Positions 10,209 to 21,816 of a stretch of 64,000 nt of DNA are shown here, piece by piece. Both the position numbers and the translations under genes were made by a program. Under the pieces are notes generated by a model that was not told the DNA's origin, searched no databases, and saw nothing but the letters and a program-made list of their open reading frames with translations. The DNA is from Furcasterigmium furcatum. Its lineage: Eukaryota > Ascomycota > Sordariomycetes > Glomerellales > Plectosphaerellaceae. Location of the stretch: assembly GCA_001599815.1 (NCBI GenBank), contig BCIA01000004.1, forward strand, positions 3,064,082-3,128,081, written 5' to 3'. Numbering within the stretch: the stretch's first letter is position 1; each line of letters begins with the position of its first letter.

Positions 10209-11163
10209 GTGGAGGGTTTCACCAGATCACCGAGAATGACAGCAGGCGCCTTTCTTACAAAGGTGACGGACGACCATGAGAGTGTATGGATTAAGAAGAA
10301 GGGCAGAGAGGAAGGGCAGAGATCTCTTCAGTAGCTTGCGAAGACCAAACCCAAGCAACACGAATGAACTAAATTCCTCATTGCCCCAGCATATTCGCTG
10401 AGAACTCTTCTTTCGAATCATTGTTGGTATCATGACATGCCTAGGCGGCATGGGGCATGGCTGTCTCTTTGTCTTAACAAACGTCCAGCCCTCTGACATC
10501 CACCCAAAGCTTTTTGACGTCCACGAATCGCTCCCAACTACTTCAATCTGGGGCCCTTTCGATCCATTCTCTTTCCATGTCACTTAACTACCTGCAACTC
10601 TCTTCTGCGCACTTCGGACGCTTTAATGAACCTGGAAAACCGGCAATACTTACGATCCAGCTCCTGCTTCTTATCGCTGGAACCACCTCTCGATTCATAC
10701 CAGTATGGGGCAAGACAAGCCGGGGACAATCCCGCAACAGAGAGAACCTCTCGGAGGGCGAAGCACGCGTCTCAGGATGGATCCTGCTGATTGGCTTTCG
10801 CTCAGTCTGCCCCAGCCAGGCTGCCCATGATGATGCCAATTTCCACACGTGAAGGTGTTCTTGTCCAGGATGAGCTCTTCACGATCGGAGAGTATGAGTC
10901 TTTGTCAAAGACCCTGCGGTCATCATGCCCAGGCTTATACGCATGGCTTTAGAGGAGATCTTCTGGGCGGCGTCAAATATTCCATTGGAGATTGGCTGCT
11001 GATCATAGCCCTATCCTCCATCTCCAGCCTGGATGCCGCCCGATCCGGCGCTGTCTGTTATGTTGGGCTTTCTCCCGGGAGGGGCGCGGGTCGGTATAAG
11101 TCGCATCCAAGGTCTACCCTTTCACGATGATAATGCTGCCTCTGCGTTCTTGTTCATTATGTC
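10209..11163. other. Intergenic between converging genes
   Basis: About 950 bp between the 3' ends of the acidic-repeat gene (plus) and the RBR gene (minus). ORFs of 86-118 codons on both strands lack motifs. No gene is supported. Confidence 0.45.
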
Positions 11164-12233
11164 CTACAGCCCACCCAAATCACGCCTACAATTGCCACAC
11201 CTTTGCTCCAGGCATATGTCGCACATGTAGATGAAGTAATACATGACAGTATCGCACTCGTCACAAACGCCACGATGCCGACGCCGTCGAAACTCATGCA
11301 CCACACACAGCGGCGGGGGACCAGCCAAGCCCTCCACGGCGGCTCCATAGTCCTCAAAACCTTCTTCCCCTGGGAACTGGGGGCAGAGGCAGGTTTTCCA
11401 CCTTGCGCCACAGAGGTAGCAGAACTGGGCTCTGCAGGTGCATGCTAGAACGACTCGTTAGCTGACGCTCAAAAGGGGGTGCCAACTCAGGGGCAGATGT
11501 ACTGATGTGGTGGCATCCTGTGGTGAGCTCCACGATGATCCCGCAGGCCCTGCAGCGCTGCCAGTTGTGCTCCAGGGCCAGATTCAGAAGCCCTTGGGCC
11601 ATCTGGTCTTGCGGGCATGGAGTGCCCAAGGTGTGGACGGCTTCCTTGCACCCGGTGCAGGCCGTCCTACCGCAGAGTCCGCAAGAGGCAACGTCTCCGT
11701 GGATGGACGCAGGGGGGACAAAGGCCTTGCAGCTGCTATTGCTGCAGTAGGTCCTGTTCGCTGTGCTCCACTCGACTTGCCTGGCGTGGAAAAGGGGCAT
11801 CATGTCTGTGCCGATGACAGCCGTGATTTCTTCAATCGGAATCTGCTGGCTGCAACAGCGTGGCGGAAACCGAGACTCATCGTCCAGCGAGACCCGAAGA
11901 AGCTGCCACAGGCATTCGTGACAGAACTTGTGACCGCACGGGCAAGTCATGAGGTCAGCGGGTGGGAACTCCTCGCGGCAGCCGGTGCAGGGTTCCTTGG
12001 ACTCAAAGTCGGGTGGCGTCTGTGGCATGTATGTTAGCTTCAAGGTGACCGATCGCTTGATTCAAAGGGTAACTGACGATGTGGAGGCGTCCGAAGAGGT
12101 CCGAGAGGTCCATTGCGGAATCGGGGGGGTTGCTTGCTTCCCTGTGCTGTTGCTGAACTGTCGCTTGGGATGAAAGGGCTGGGCCTGGCGACTGGATGAG
12201 AGGAATGGGAAAGTCGATCGGTACAATAACCAC
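11164..12233 (-). CDS. RBR-type (RING-IBR-RING) E3 ubiquitin ligase
   Basis: Exons 12233-12078, 12019-11503 and 11444-11164, introns 12020-12077 and 11445-11502, total 317 aa. RING1 begins at about residue 63 (CTGC...CPCGHKFCHECL...CC). The IBR domain follows (YCSNSSCKAFVPP, CGLCGRTACTGC). RING2/Rcat reads RCRACGIIVELTTGCHHITC-TCRAQFCYLCG across intron 2, and only splicing restores the second half of this domain. The GC-H-H core holds the cysteine expected to form the ubiquitin thioester and the nearby histidine. RBR ligases accept ubiquitin from an E2 on that cysteine and pass it to a substrate. The 50-residue N-terminal extension is Pro/Gln-rich. The C-terminal tail has a further cysteine cluster (GVCDECDTVMYYFIYMCDIC, then CGNC) that could bind one more zinc. 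Substrate and biological role are unknown. Confidence 0.85.
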
Positions 12234-13501
12234 AGAGCTGGGTATCGGCGAGAGGGGTTCGGCTCTTCGACCTGATGAGGAAGACTTGAATCAAGATGGA
12301 GTGTGTTTCATGACTGAATGTCGATAACCGAATATCATGCGAATCTCAGTTCAGTCTGGCGTTTAAGAATGCAGGCAATAAGGGTTGCAAGGGAACTCAA
12401 GAGAAAGGACTGGAAGTGCCTTCGTTCAGCATGGAATTCAGAATACGAAAGAACCAATAGGGGGTTCTGTGGTAGTCGATTCATCGGTTCAAGACGAGGA
12501 GTCAAAGACTGTCACTCGTTCCTCTGAGCACGTGACAACATTGATAAGGGATATCGGAATCATCGCCATTGTTCAGGGCATGGTGTTACTGAAGGAGCTT
12601 GGTGGACAGGCCGCCGCCAGGATGTTCTGGTCGATTCTGGGCATTTGCTATGAGACAAGCTTAGATTTCCTCCCATCAAATGAAAAGAAGAATAAAAGAG
12701 TGTATTTTTTGATACTCGAAAGATGTATAGATAATAAGAGACATTTCCATGGGCCCTCAGCACCAGCAAAACATGGCTCAAAGAACACGAAGAAGCAGCT
12801 TGAGCCCAACATGTTGAGACTGGTCGACGAAGCTTGACGAAGCTTGAACAATCCACTGCCTTGAGGGTTCTTCAGACATGGCCATGGAAAGAGAAAGGTT
12901 TTGGTCCTTCTGATACCAAAGTCACAGATGTCGATGTTTGTTTTCACACGTTGCGGCTCTGCATAGGGAAACGCTTGCACTTCTTCGCAATCCCAGGTGC
13001 AAGCAACAAAGGGCTGTTTTCACCTATCAACGCGAGTGTTTGAAGATCTTAACAAAACACAAAGCCAATACTATACCAGGCTGACCTAAGGAGCAAACCA
13101 TTCCTCGTCCTGCACTGCTCGAAGGAAGCGGCCTGGCCCCTGATGATGACAAGATTCAGAAGACGCGGCGAAAATCGCTGAGTAGCAGTTGTGTCTCAAT
13201 TGGGCCAGTACTCCTCACCCAACGGCCGATATCTTGGAACGGAGACAGCCCCTCAATGTCGGTGCATAAACTTTTTTGGGTCTGGAATTAGAAAAACGGG
13301 AGCTGGAATTCAGGACGTTGGTCGCGGGATCGTGTTAGTGGGTGGGTTGCGAGAAGGGAACATCCCAGGGGCTTATCGATGATAAGATACCAGCGCCGAT
13401 AAGGAATTTATCGACCAAAATTTCTGTTACGACCTTCAACCTCCCCGCGACCGACGAGAGCCACACTTCCCAACATCCACCACAGATACCCGAGAGCAAA
13501 T
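12234..13501. other. Divergent promoter region, no gene seen
   Basis: About 1.27 kb between the RBR gene and SDA1. It is locally AT-richer than the genes. An ORF at 12385-12837 has no recognisable feature. A run of pyrimidine-rich sequence and GATAAG-type motifs occurs shortly before SDA1. Confidence 0.45.
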
Positions 13502-15838
13502 ATGGCCAAAAGGAAGGTCGCAGCCCTCGAGAAGGTCGATGTCGACTTGTAAGTGCTCCTCACGGTCCCTCCGCCTTTTCACAGGCAAATACTGACCCCC
13601 AACAGCGCCAGCTTGCAGTACAAGATCCGCCGCGACCCCAATTCGTACGAAGACAACTTCCTGCAGCAATGGGGCCAGTACGAGTCCCAGCGCGAGGTGT
13701 TCCTAACGTCCCCGACGACTGCGACGCCCGAGTATGTCGAGTCCTTCCATAACCTGGTCGATTTGATCGCCCACGTCGCCGATTGCTACCCGCAACACGC
13801 CGCCTCATTCCCCGGCGATGTTAAGGCGATCCTCCTCCAGCACCACACGGTGTTGAACCCCGAACTGCGCGAGAAGCTCGTCGGAAGCTTGGTTCTGCTG
13901 CGAAGGAAAGACGTGATTGATTCCACCAGCCTACTCACGACGCTATTCCCCATCCTTGTGTCCTCGCCCAGCAAGTCCCTCCGAACGTTCCTCTTCCAGA
14001 AGATCCTCAGCGACATGCGCAACTCCAACTCCAAGTCGACCAACCATCCCCTCAACCGCACCATCCAGACAGTCCTCTACAACCTCGTCACCGCCGACCG
14101 ATCCTCCTCCAAGGCTCTCTGGGCCGTCAAGCTCACCCGCGAGCTGTGGAAGCGCCAGATCTGGACCGACGCCAAGACCGTCGACGTGATGAAGGAGGCC
14201 GTGCTCTCCGAGAACGAAAAGGTCATCGTGGGCGCGACGCGCTTCTTCCTCGGCGGCGACAAGGAGCGCGAGGAGCTCGAGGACGACAGCTCCGACGAGG
14301 AAGCGATCGACCTGGCCAAGATGAAGCATCAGCACGGCATCAACAAGAAGTCGAAGAAACAGAAGGTGGCCTACAAGAAGGCAGTCGGCAAGCTGCACAA
14401 GCTGGAACGTGGGAAGAACAAGCCGCACCCGCTCAACTTCTCGGCGTTCCACCTGCTGCACGACCCCCAGGGGTTCGCCGAGCAGGTCTTCCAGAAGCAC
14501 CTGCAGAGTACGGCGAAGAACAAGAAGATGACCCTCGAGAGCAGGCTGCTGGTGCTGCAGCTCGTCACGAGGCTGGTGGGCCTGCACAAGCTGACCATCG
14601 TGTCGCTGTACTCGTGGTTCATCAAGTTCCTGTCACCCAAGCAGGAGTCGGTGACGAGCTTCCTGGCGAGTTTGGCGCAGGCGACGCACAATCTCGTGCC
14701 CCCCGATTGTATGCAGCCGCTGGTCCAGAAGATTGCGAACGAGTTCGTCTCGGAGGCGGCGGCCAGCGAGGTCGCGGCGGCCGGTCTGAACGCCATTCGA
14801 GAGATTTGCGTGCGACAGCCGCTGGCGATGGAGGACACCCTGCTGCAGGATCTCGTGCAGTACAGGAAGAGCAAAGACAAGGGCGTCATGATGGCCGCCA
14901 AGGGTCTTTTGTCGCTGTACCGTGAGGTTGGTGCTGAGCTGCTGGCCCGGAAAGACAGGGGCAAGGACGCAAGCATGGGCCTCAAGTCCGGCGAGGTCAA
15001 GCAGCGGAAGTTTGGCGAGCAAGAAGCCGGCGGGATCGAGGGATTGGAGCTGCTGGAGAAGTGGAAGGAGGAGCAGCGCAAGATCAAGAGAGCGGAGAAG
15101 GGCCTGCCAGAGGAAGCTGCCGAAGGCGAAGTGGAGGAGGACGATGGGTTCAACTCGGAAGACTGGGATGTCGAGTCTGTGGACAGCTCCGACTCGGGCG
15201 GTTGGATCAACGTCGACCATTCCTCCGATGAGGAGGATGAGAAGCCTGTGCCGAAGAAGAGGAAGACAAAGGCGGGCGATGCCGCCGCTGAAGAAGAGGA
15301 GGAGGAAGACAAGGCCTCCGATGCCGAAGACGAACTCGACAAAGAGATCGACCAAGAGATCAACCGCATCTCCAAGCTCGCCACGACAACGATCCTGACG
15401 CCCGCCGACCTCCAGAAGCTCCAGGAGCTGCGGGCGGACGCCGCGCTCTCCAAGGCGCTCAACGGCGCGCAGTCCTCGCGGCAGCAGAAGCGTCTAGAGG
15501 AAGCGCTGGCGCGACATGCGGACGACGGCCTGACGGCGGAGCAGATTGAGGCTCCGGCGCGTCTGCGCAAGTCGACGAAGGAGGAGAGGATTGCCATGGC
15601 GCGCGAGGGCAAGCCTGGTCGTGAGGAGCACAAGAGCAGCACGGCGATACGGAAGAGTAAGAAGGAAGCGGAGGGGAAGAGTACGACAAATAAGGAGAAG
15701 GCGCGGGCAAAGAACTTCTTGATGACGCTCAACAAGGCAAAGGGGAAACAGAAGCGAAGCTTGGTCGCGACGAAGAAGGTCCTGCGAGGACATATTGAGC
15801 GGAGTAAGCGTGGTGGCAGGAGAGGAAACTTTTCGTAA
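13502..15838 (+). CDS. SDA1: Sda1, 60S ribosomal subunit biogenesis/export factor
   Basis: Exon 1 is 13502-13548 (MAKRKVAALEKVDVD plus a split Phe codon), intron 13549-13605, exon 2 13606-15838; 759 aa, close to the 767 of yeast Sda1. The N-terminal half is helical and conserved: LQYKIRRDPNSYEDNFLQQW, VDLIAHVADCYP, LVLLRRKDVI, WTDAKTVDVMKEA. Next come an acidic hinge (DDSSDEEA) and HKLERGKNKPHPLNFSAFHLLHDPQGFAE, the signature stretch of the family. The C-terminal third is acidic then very basic (KAKGKQKRSLVATKKVLRGH, ending SKRGGRRGNFS), consistent with rRNA or pre-60S binding. Yeast Sda1 is an essential nucleolar/nuclear factor that travels with pre-60S particles and was first described through actin-cytoskeleton defects. 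A long antisense ORF overlaps it and is a codon-bias shadow. Confidence 0.95.
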
Positions 15839-16471
15839 AGGCGCGGGTGTTGGGTCTGAAGAAGTTGAAGAGACAAGATGGGTAGACGAAGTGAAGATAC
15901 CAAAAGATGGAAATGCGATTTTGAGCGACCAAAAAGTAAGCTTCATAATGTGATCTATCGTGTATGTGATTGCATGACACTCTTACCCCTGAATCCCGTA
16001 ACGAAGCCCTTGAGTGAGGCCATGGCTCGACCCGGCCCCTGACAAGACAACAACCAATCCAGACGGACGAGGTTTCGGCCATTCTTCTAGAACAGCTTGA
16101 ATGAAAGCATCTTGGGAAAAGGGGGAGGCTGTTCTCGTCGCAGAGTCCCCGTCGCTCTTTGTCGCCGAGCTGACATGTCAAGTCCCAACATCGCCATTGT
16201 TCAGGACCCAGGAGAGGGCCTGAGAAAGACATCATGCCCGGTGTTTCCATACAATAAGTATTGTGTTTCTTGCCGAGTGAAATATCCTAATGATCCTCAT
16301 CCTACAGCCAGCTCTTCATTCATCCAGCGTCTTTCCATTTTGCAACTCATCATTCGACCGCTTCGCAATCTCTCAACATGTACACGCCCACGCCCACCCG
16401 ACGCCCCAGCAGAGAACGCCTCTCAAGAAACGCCGCTGAGTTCCAGGACTTTGGAGTGCTGCGAGCGGCAA
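15839..16471. other. Intergenic / 5' leader
   Basis: Region between SDA1 and the next candidate gene. An ATG at 16378 in good context (CAACATG) opens an 84-codon ORF in another frame; it could be an upstream ORF or an alternative first exon, which I could not resolve. Confidence 0.4.
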
Positions 16472-17110
16472 ATGCGCCGGCGAGATACCAATTCCTACCC
16501 CATGTCCAGCATCTACACCCCGAGATTCACCAACCGCTGTCGGAGGTGCGACTGGAAGGTTGTCAAGATCAAGGGGGCGGCATGCCGCCGCTGTCGGCTT
16601 CTTCACCTCCGCAACAAAAGAGGAGGAGGTGAGGCACTCAATGTCCGCTGGCGCGATCCCATCGCAGACTGCACCGTCATCAGGCCCAACGGCAACCTGG
16701 TCAGGATCCCGACACTCTCTCCCGCCCTCCAGCCAGCTCCCCGGAGCAACGAGAACCCCCTGGAATTCCTCTTCGGGGCCGACAACACGAACAACCACCT
16801 CGAATCAGCGGCAGACGAGTTCGGTGCCGTAGCCCAGCTGGTTCTGGGCAGCCAGGTTCTCATCCAGCCCGTCCAGCCGAGCGCACCAGTCGGGGGCCCT
16901 CAGGACTTCATCACCCGCCGCGGCCAGCCGGTGCGACGCTTCCGCCGCCGCCATTTCTTTTGGGATATCCCCTTCATCGCCTGGCTCCTCTGGACCAAGC
17001 ACGTCAAGGCGCTCTTGGGCGGCGTGAGCAAGCCGCGCCCTTTCTGTGGCAACTGCGAGGACTTCCGCGAAGCAGGCTTCTTGGTCTGTCCCAGACATGC
17101 ACGTACTTAG
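16472..17110 (+). CDS. Uncharacterised protein with two zinc-knuckle-like motifs
   Basis: The frame is open from 16097 to 17110 but looks protein-like only from about the ATGs at 16472 or 16502, so I chose 16472 (212 aa). Near the N-terminus RCRRCDW...ACRRC has the spacing C-x2-C-x11-C-x2-C. Near the C-terminus FCGNCEDFREAGFLVCPRH has C-x2-C-x10-C-x2-H. Between them lie a proline-rich segment, a basic run RRFRRRHFFW and a hydrophobic stretch DIPFIAWLLW. I do not recognise a family. The paired cysteine motifs suggest metal binding, which is inference. An upstream spliced exon is possible, because the best Kozak-like ATG (16378) is in another frame. Moderate-to-low confidence that this is a real gene. 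Confidence 0.42.
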   Translation: MRRRDTNSYPMSSIYTPRFTNRCRRCDWKVVKIKGAACRRCRLLHLRNKRGGGEALNVRWRDPIADCTVIRPNGNLVRIPTLSPALQPAPRSNENPLEFLFGADNTNNHLESAADEFGAVAQLVLGSQVLIQPVQPSAPVGGPQDFITRRGQPVRRFRRRHFFWDIPFIAWLLWTKHVKALLGGVSKPRPFCGNCEDFREAGFLVCPRHART

Positions 17111-17408
17111 GCGTGCCTTGCGAGAGCCATCGCAGAGCGATTACTCCTGGAGGTACAGTGCGACGAATCGACGGCGCAGGGGCCGGTTGTGGCAGTCAGG
17201 ATGCGGAGCTGGGATCCTACTGACTTGAGGGAGAGAGTTTAGCTTCCCCAACTTTCTTACATAATATCACCCATCACTTCAAACGACCTATCACGTGACA
17301 TCCATTCAAGCTTCGAAATTTTTGAGAGACAACCATGGCACCTGAATGAGGAGTGACTCGTGCATATCGTCCGCTTCATTCATTTATTCCATCGCCACAG
17401 TTTCCAAA

Positions 17409-18192
17409 ATGACCGGGTCGGAAGATTCACGATGCCGGATCCTGGTCATGGCCTCTGGCTTTGGCTCGAACTTCCAGGCTCTCATAGATGGCACATCGAC
17501 CGGACGGCTCCCAAATAGCCGCATCATCTCCCTCATCACGAACCGGAAAAGCGCACACGCAACAGTCCGAGCGGATGAGGCAGGTAGGAGCTCTCTCATT
17601 CGCGTTTATACCGAATGCAACTAATTCACGGCCAGGAATTCCTTGGGATTACTTCAATCTGATCAGCGGCGGGTTCTTGAAGAAGGGAGAGACAGACGAA
17701 GAGAAGGTAGCCGAAGGCCGCCGAAAGTACGATGGTGCATTGGCCGCGAAGATTCTGTCAGCAGACAAGGAAAGGCCTGAGTTGATTATCCTCGCTGGCT
17801 GGATGCATGTCTTCTCAACCGCTTTCCTCGAGCCTATTGAACAGGCAGGGATCCGGATAATCAACATCCATCCGGCACTACCCAGTAAGTTCTGAAGGAT
17901 CATGCTCCGGGTCTGGCTGCTTACAATTCTCGCAGAGGAGTTTGATGGGGCCAACGCGATTGAGCGAGCTTTCGACGAGTTCAAGGCCGGGCGACTAACA
18001 CGCACCGGTATCATGGCCCACTACGTGATCGATGAGGTGGACAGGGGTACTCCTATTCTGGTTAAGGAAATCCCGTGGGAGGGAGAGGAGCTGGACGCAT
18101 TCAAGCAGAAGATGCATGTCCATGAGCACGAGCTGATCGTCACGGCGGCGGCGAAAGTGGTGCAGGAGATAGTGGAGGGCCGGGGAACATAA
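17409..18192 (+). CDS. ADE8: Phosphoribosylglycinamide formyltransferase (GAR transformylase)
   Basis: Exons 17409-17583, 17636-17884 and 17936-18192 (introns 17584-17635 and 17885-17935), 226 aa, near the 214 of yeast Ade8. The enzyme transfers a formyl group from 10-formyl-THF to glycinamide ribonucleotide, step three of cytosolic purine synthesis. ILVMASGFGSNFQALID is the phosphate-binding N-terminus. WMHVFSTAFLEP precedes NIHPALP, which holds the catalytic Asn-His pair. HYVIDEVDRGTPI contains the catalytic Asp region. The C-terminus HEHELIVTAAAKVVQEI is also typical. In filamentous fungi the enzyme is monofunctional, as here. The ATG at 17409 was preferred to the one at 17346 because it is adjacent to the fold. 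A decayed antisense fragment resembling this enzyme lies 1.4 kb downstream. Confidence 0.95.
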
Positions 18193-19616
18193 GGCCCGAG
18201 ACGTCCCAAAATCATTGATCTGTAGGTCTACTCGCTGTAGTAACTTTCCTCGTGAAGTCGACGTGCCCCTGGAGGAGTTCATGGAGATGGTGGCGCCCCT
18301 GCTCGCGGACTGGGCCGCTCGGCGTCGAGATCGAGACTGAATTCTCGTCTCCGACAGGTCACCCCTGGCGGCTGAGGCTACGGCAACGAGGGAGGTGTGA
18401 TGGAGCCCAACTTCGGCCAGCGTATTCCTCGGTGCCAGCTGTACGCCGAAGCAGAAAGTGACCTCTGGGGCGTGCTTTATTCTCCCAAGGTAGGTGGGAG
18501 CCAGGACTGGTACATCATCGGGCAGGAGAACTGGCTGGCGCTTGAGACTGGCAGTCTTTGCCGGAAGCACAGAGCAACAGGCGAAAACACTTACTGCTTT
18601 AAGTTGCTATGCCATGGGCAGCGCTGGCTTAGGTCTACTACATATTCCGAGCACCAATACCGCCTTGTCTGCCTCCATGCGTCGTGATATTTCGAGGCTC
18701 CTTGAGTGTGAAGGCTTCATCCGGTTCACTCGTTCCTTTCCAAGCGGCAAACAAACAGCAGAGTAACAGCAACCATGCTCCTGAGTCGACGAGGCAGCCA
18801 CATCCCGCAGTATTACCTACCAGCTCGATCCATGGATGTTCATCAATTCGGCCTGCCTGAGTATCCCGTTGCCTTTTTTTCTTGCCCAGACCTGACCGCG
18901 AGAACCTCTCTCTTCAACGTCACACTCTTTCGATCAAGAAATCGCCATCATTTTCCGGACATGCACCCTTTCAATTGTTGTTTTTAGCCCTCGGGGCAGT
19001 ACTTGGGATCTGGGCCTCACTATGCATCCGCCCTCCCAAGCCATGGTTTATGTCCAGCAACCGCAAAGTGGATTCTGGCCGAAGCAACACCGCCCCTACG
19101 ATATAAGCCCGGAGACTGAACAAGCATCGATGTTGAGAGGCCAGACATGCCCAGTCTGTTACGCGAACTTCAGAATCGATCCTCTGTCCTTGCAATCACG
19201 AGTACAAACACTGCAGCGGCTGTCTTCGAGATTACATCTAGATGATAGGCCTTCTCCGGGAATTCTGCGGCCAAGATACCCCTGTCGAGTGGCTCCAGAA
19301 GCCATGGACACAAACCGCGCTACGGAAGCTGGAGCATGATACGCCCAACACCACCTACTGTTCGATATCTTTCTGTTCAGCCTTCACCCCCCGCCGGAGA
19401 TTGTATTAGCCACTCAGGCATCGACTTCTGCTACAACTACAAGAATCTTTCTCGCACTGCTTACAACACACCGCAACATGACGAAGCCTGCGACGACGCG
19501 GATGCCGCCGACTCGGACGCCATCATGGTCGAGATGGATCGTTCGTTCATGATTACAGGAAGGGAATCTCAGCGATAGGACTTTAGCGAGAATTACTCAG
19601 CTCTTCTTTCGTTCTG
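18193..19616. other. Gene-poor stretch with possible decayed coding pieces
   Basis: No intact gene. An ORF at 18397-18687 (96 codons, QLYAEAESDLWGVLYSPKV...) and a stretch from 19147 reading MPSLLRELQNRSSVLAIT in a plus-strand frame look protein-like but end quickly and match nothing I recognise. They could be remnants or chance ORFs. Confidence 0.35.
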
Positions 19617-19862
19617 CTACATCTTGATTCTGAAATGATTGATTCTACTACGTGGTGACCATGATTTCATCAACTTGCCTCGCCGCCCAGATGGGTGCTC
19701 CCTTCGGGGAGTGTCCCCCGAGACGAGGTTGAAATACTTAGTGGAAATGCAATGATTTGATGCTCTTGTCCTGGCGTAAACGTTCTTCCTGTTTGCGATA
19801 ACCCTGATATTGCGACTCTGAGGGACCATCCCGATATCGACAGCGTCAATGAGTGGAACCAA
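19617..19862 (-). pseudogene. Decayed fragment resembling GAR formyltransferase (ADE8-like)
   Basis: The minus-strand frame reads PLIDAVDIGMVPQSR, then NIRVIANRKNVYA and later ISTKYFNLVSG. The functional ADE8 has ALIDGTSTGRLPNSR, IISLITNRKSAHA and IPWDYFNLISG at the same spacing; by eye about 19 of 52 positions are identical. The block spans the place where ADE8 has its first intron, and no intron is seen here. After YFNLVSG the similarity stops and the frame ends within 30 codons. Upstream of the block no glycine-rich phosphate-binding N-terminus follows in frame. I interpret it as an old, truncated duplicate or processed-like copy in inverted orientation 1.4 kb from the parent. It could alternatively be a remnant of a divergent paralogue. 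No intact start or catalytic region exists, so it is unlikely to be active. Confidence 0.55.
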
Positions 19863-20587
19863 CGATGCCGAGCTGGAGGTCGTCCGGATTATCCAAAGTC
19901 TAGCAAGCCGTTACCTTGATTCGACGTCATCTCGAACATCTGAGGCTTGATCTGATGTCTGTTCGTTGTGGCCCTTCCTCGAGCGCGTCAGCGATCTGTT
20001 GCACGACCCTCAGGGTACACTATCACCTCCACATGAACAGCACATGTCACTTTAAGAACGGCAGAGACAACGGCATCGGATCTAGGCAGAAAAAACATGT
20101 CGATTCGACTATTATACAACCCCCCTCTAGCGGCGGGTAACAGCCGTCTCTTCTTCTCTTGTCTCATGGTGCGTGCTCTATCTGTCTATGAGTAGGCAAG
20201 CGTGAAACCAGCAAAAAGGTCAAAAGCGTTGTTGTTGTTGTGATGTCGTATGGTTGTGGATGGTGCGGGAGCCAGCAGGCCAGATACCGCCATCCTCTTC
20301 CCGTCCCGTGTGAAAGCAGAACCAGCCGGCACGCTCCCTGTTCCAATGCAAGTTGTAAGTTCCGACGCGACGGTCCCCCTGGGCCTGGGGGTATCGCTGG
20401 GAAACGGATCGAGTAAGCGTCGTCGTGTTTTGGGGTGTGTTGGTCGTTCATTATCCGCTTTTTGATGACGCTGCCTGTCTTCCGCCAGAACTGGTCCTGA
20501 TGGAGCATCCATCTACAACATCCTCTCCTCTCATCCACGACTCACCCCCTACTCCAACCACCACCAAATAAATGCGATTCAACGCAT
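19863..20587. other. Intergenic, no gene seen
   Basis: 3' flank of the phosphate carrier gene. Includes short GTT/GTTGTT runs near 20228. No gene supported. Confidence 0.45.
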
Positions 20588-21816
20588 TTACTTGGCGATC
20601 TCTACACCTCCGGTTGCTCCAAGTGCCTGAATCGATTTAGCGACGTCCTTCGGAGCGACTGGGGGAGTTGAACTAACCTTCTTGATGTCACCGTAGATGG
20701 CGAACTGACCGGCGGTCAGGGTGCCGACCATGAAGAGACGAGCGGGGAGACCACCGAAGGATCCACGGACGCCGAGCTCCTTGGCGATCTTGACGAGGCG
20801 AGAGGTGGTGCTCTCACCGGGCAGGCCCTTGGTCTTGTTGATCTTGGAGAGCATGGTATCGGCGGGCTGGGAGACAACGGCGGAGGCGAGACCGGCGATG
20901 AGACCGGCAGTCAGGTTGGCGACGGTCTGCTGGCCGTCGGTCATGTCCTTCTTGGGGTAGTAGCTGAAGATGGCCTCGGCGGCCCTCTCGTACACGACGA
21001 ACTTGGCCATGGTGTAGGGGATCCTGAGTGGGCGTGTCAGCCAAGTGTCCGGGGGTCCACCTAAGTCCGCAAATTCCGGCCTCGTGCAGGAAAGGGGGGG
21101 CAGGGGAGAGAAGGGAGAAACTTACTGCTTGAAGCAGATGGGTCCGAATCCGGCGTACAGGGCGCCGAGACCCTCGGTCTTCAGGATCTTGGTGAAGCCA
21201 CCGACAAGGCCGTTGGCGTAGGTGGGCTCGGAGACGAGACGGATACGGGTGGCCTCAAGGGGGCACAGGGCGATATCGGCGAAGAACTCGGCGGCGGCGG
21301 CGGAGGCGAGGTAGACACCAGTGCGGTAGTTGGAGGCGGTCTCGAGGCCGAGCACGTTGATGCTCTGCTGCTTGAAGAACTCGTAACCACCGAACTTCAG
21401 GGCGCCCTGGAGGAAGTAGCCAGCGGCGGTGGGACCGAAGCCGGTCAGGAGGGCACCGGCACCCTCGTTCTGGATGACCTGCTTGAAGCCGCCGATCATG
21501 CCACGGTTGTAGGTGACGGGGTCGAGCTGGATACGGGTCTTGACGCTGTTGAGGGGATCGTGTCAGCTACTTGCTCGGCTATCATCGCCCCGGTCGGTCG
21601 AAGGGGACGCGACGCGGCAGCGATTCGGATCGGGCTCGAAACCTACACATCGACGGGAGTGAGGGCGCCGTGGGTGATGGAGCAGCCGAGGGCACCGGCC
21701 AGGGCGAAACGAGAGTACAGGTCAAGGCCGGAGCGGGCGGCGGGAGCGGCGGCAACGGCCTTCTCGACGATGGCGTCGACCTTGGCCGAGCCGGTGGCAG
21801 GGGCGCTGGAAGCCAT
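20588..21816 (-). CDS. MIR1: Mitochondrial phosphate carrier protein
   Basis: Exons 21816-21647, 21545-21126 and 21023-20588, introns 21546-21646 and 21024-21125; 341 aa. Three mitochondrial-carrier repeats each carry the Px[DE] signature: PVDVVKTRIQ (joined across intron 1), PLEATRIRLVS and PADTMLSKIN. Other family-specific stretches are SRFALAGALGCSITHGA, GFGPTAAGYFLQGALKFGGYEFFK and GGLPARLFMVGTLTAGQFAIYGDIK. It imports inorganic phosphate with H+ into the matrix for ATP synthesis and sits in the inner membrane with six helices. The Ala/Pro-rich N-terminus precedes helix 1. The start is the ATG before ASSAPATG at 21816; an upstream ATG at 21882 would add 22 residues and is less likely. Codon use is strongly biased to C/G endings, as expected for an abundant protein. 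MIR1 fits better than PIC2, but this was judged by eye. Confidence 0.93.

Noticed and set aside
14371..15903. 510-codon ORF antisense to SDA1
   Set aside because: Ser/Leu-rich shadow produced by the GC-biased third positions of a well-recognised gene; no motif of its own.
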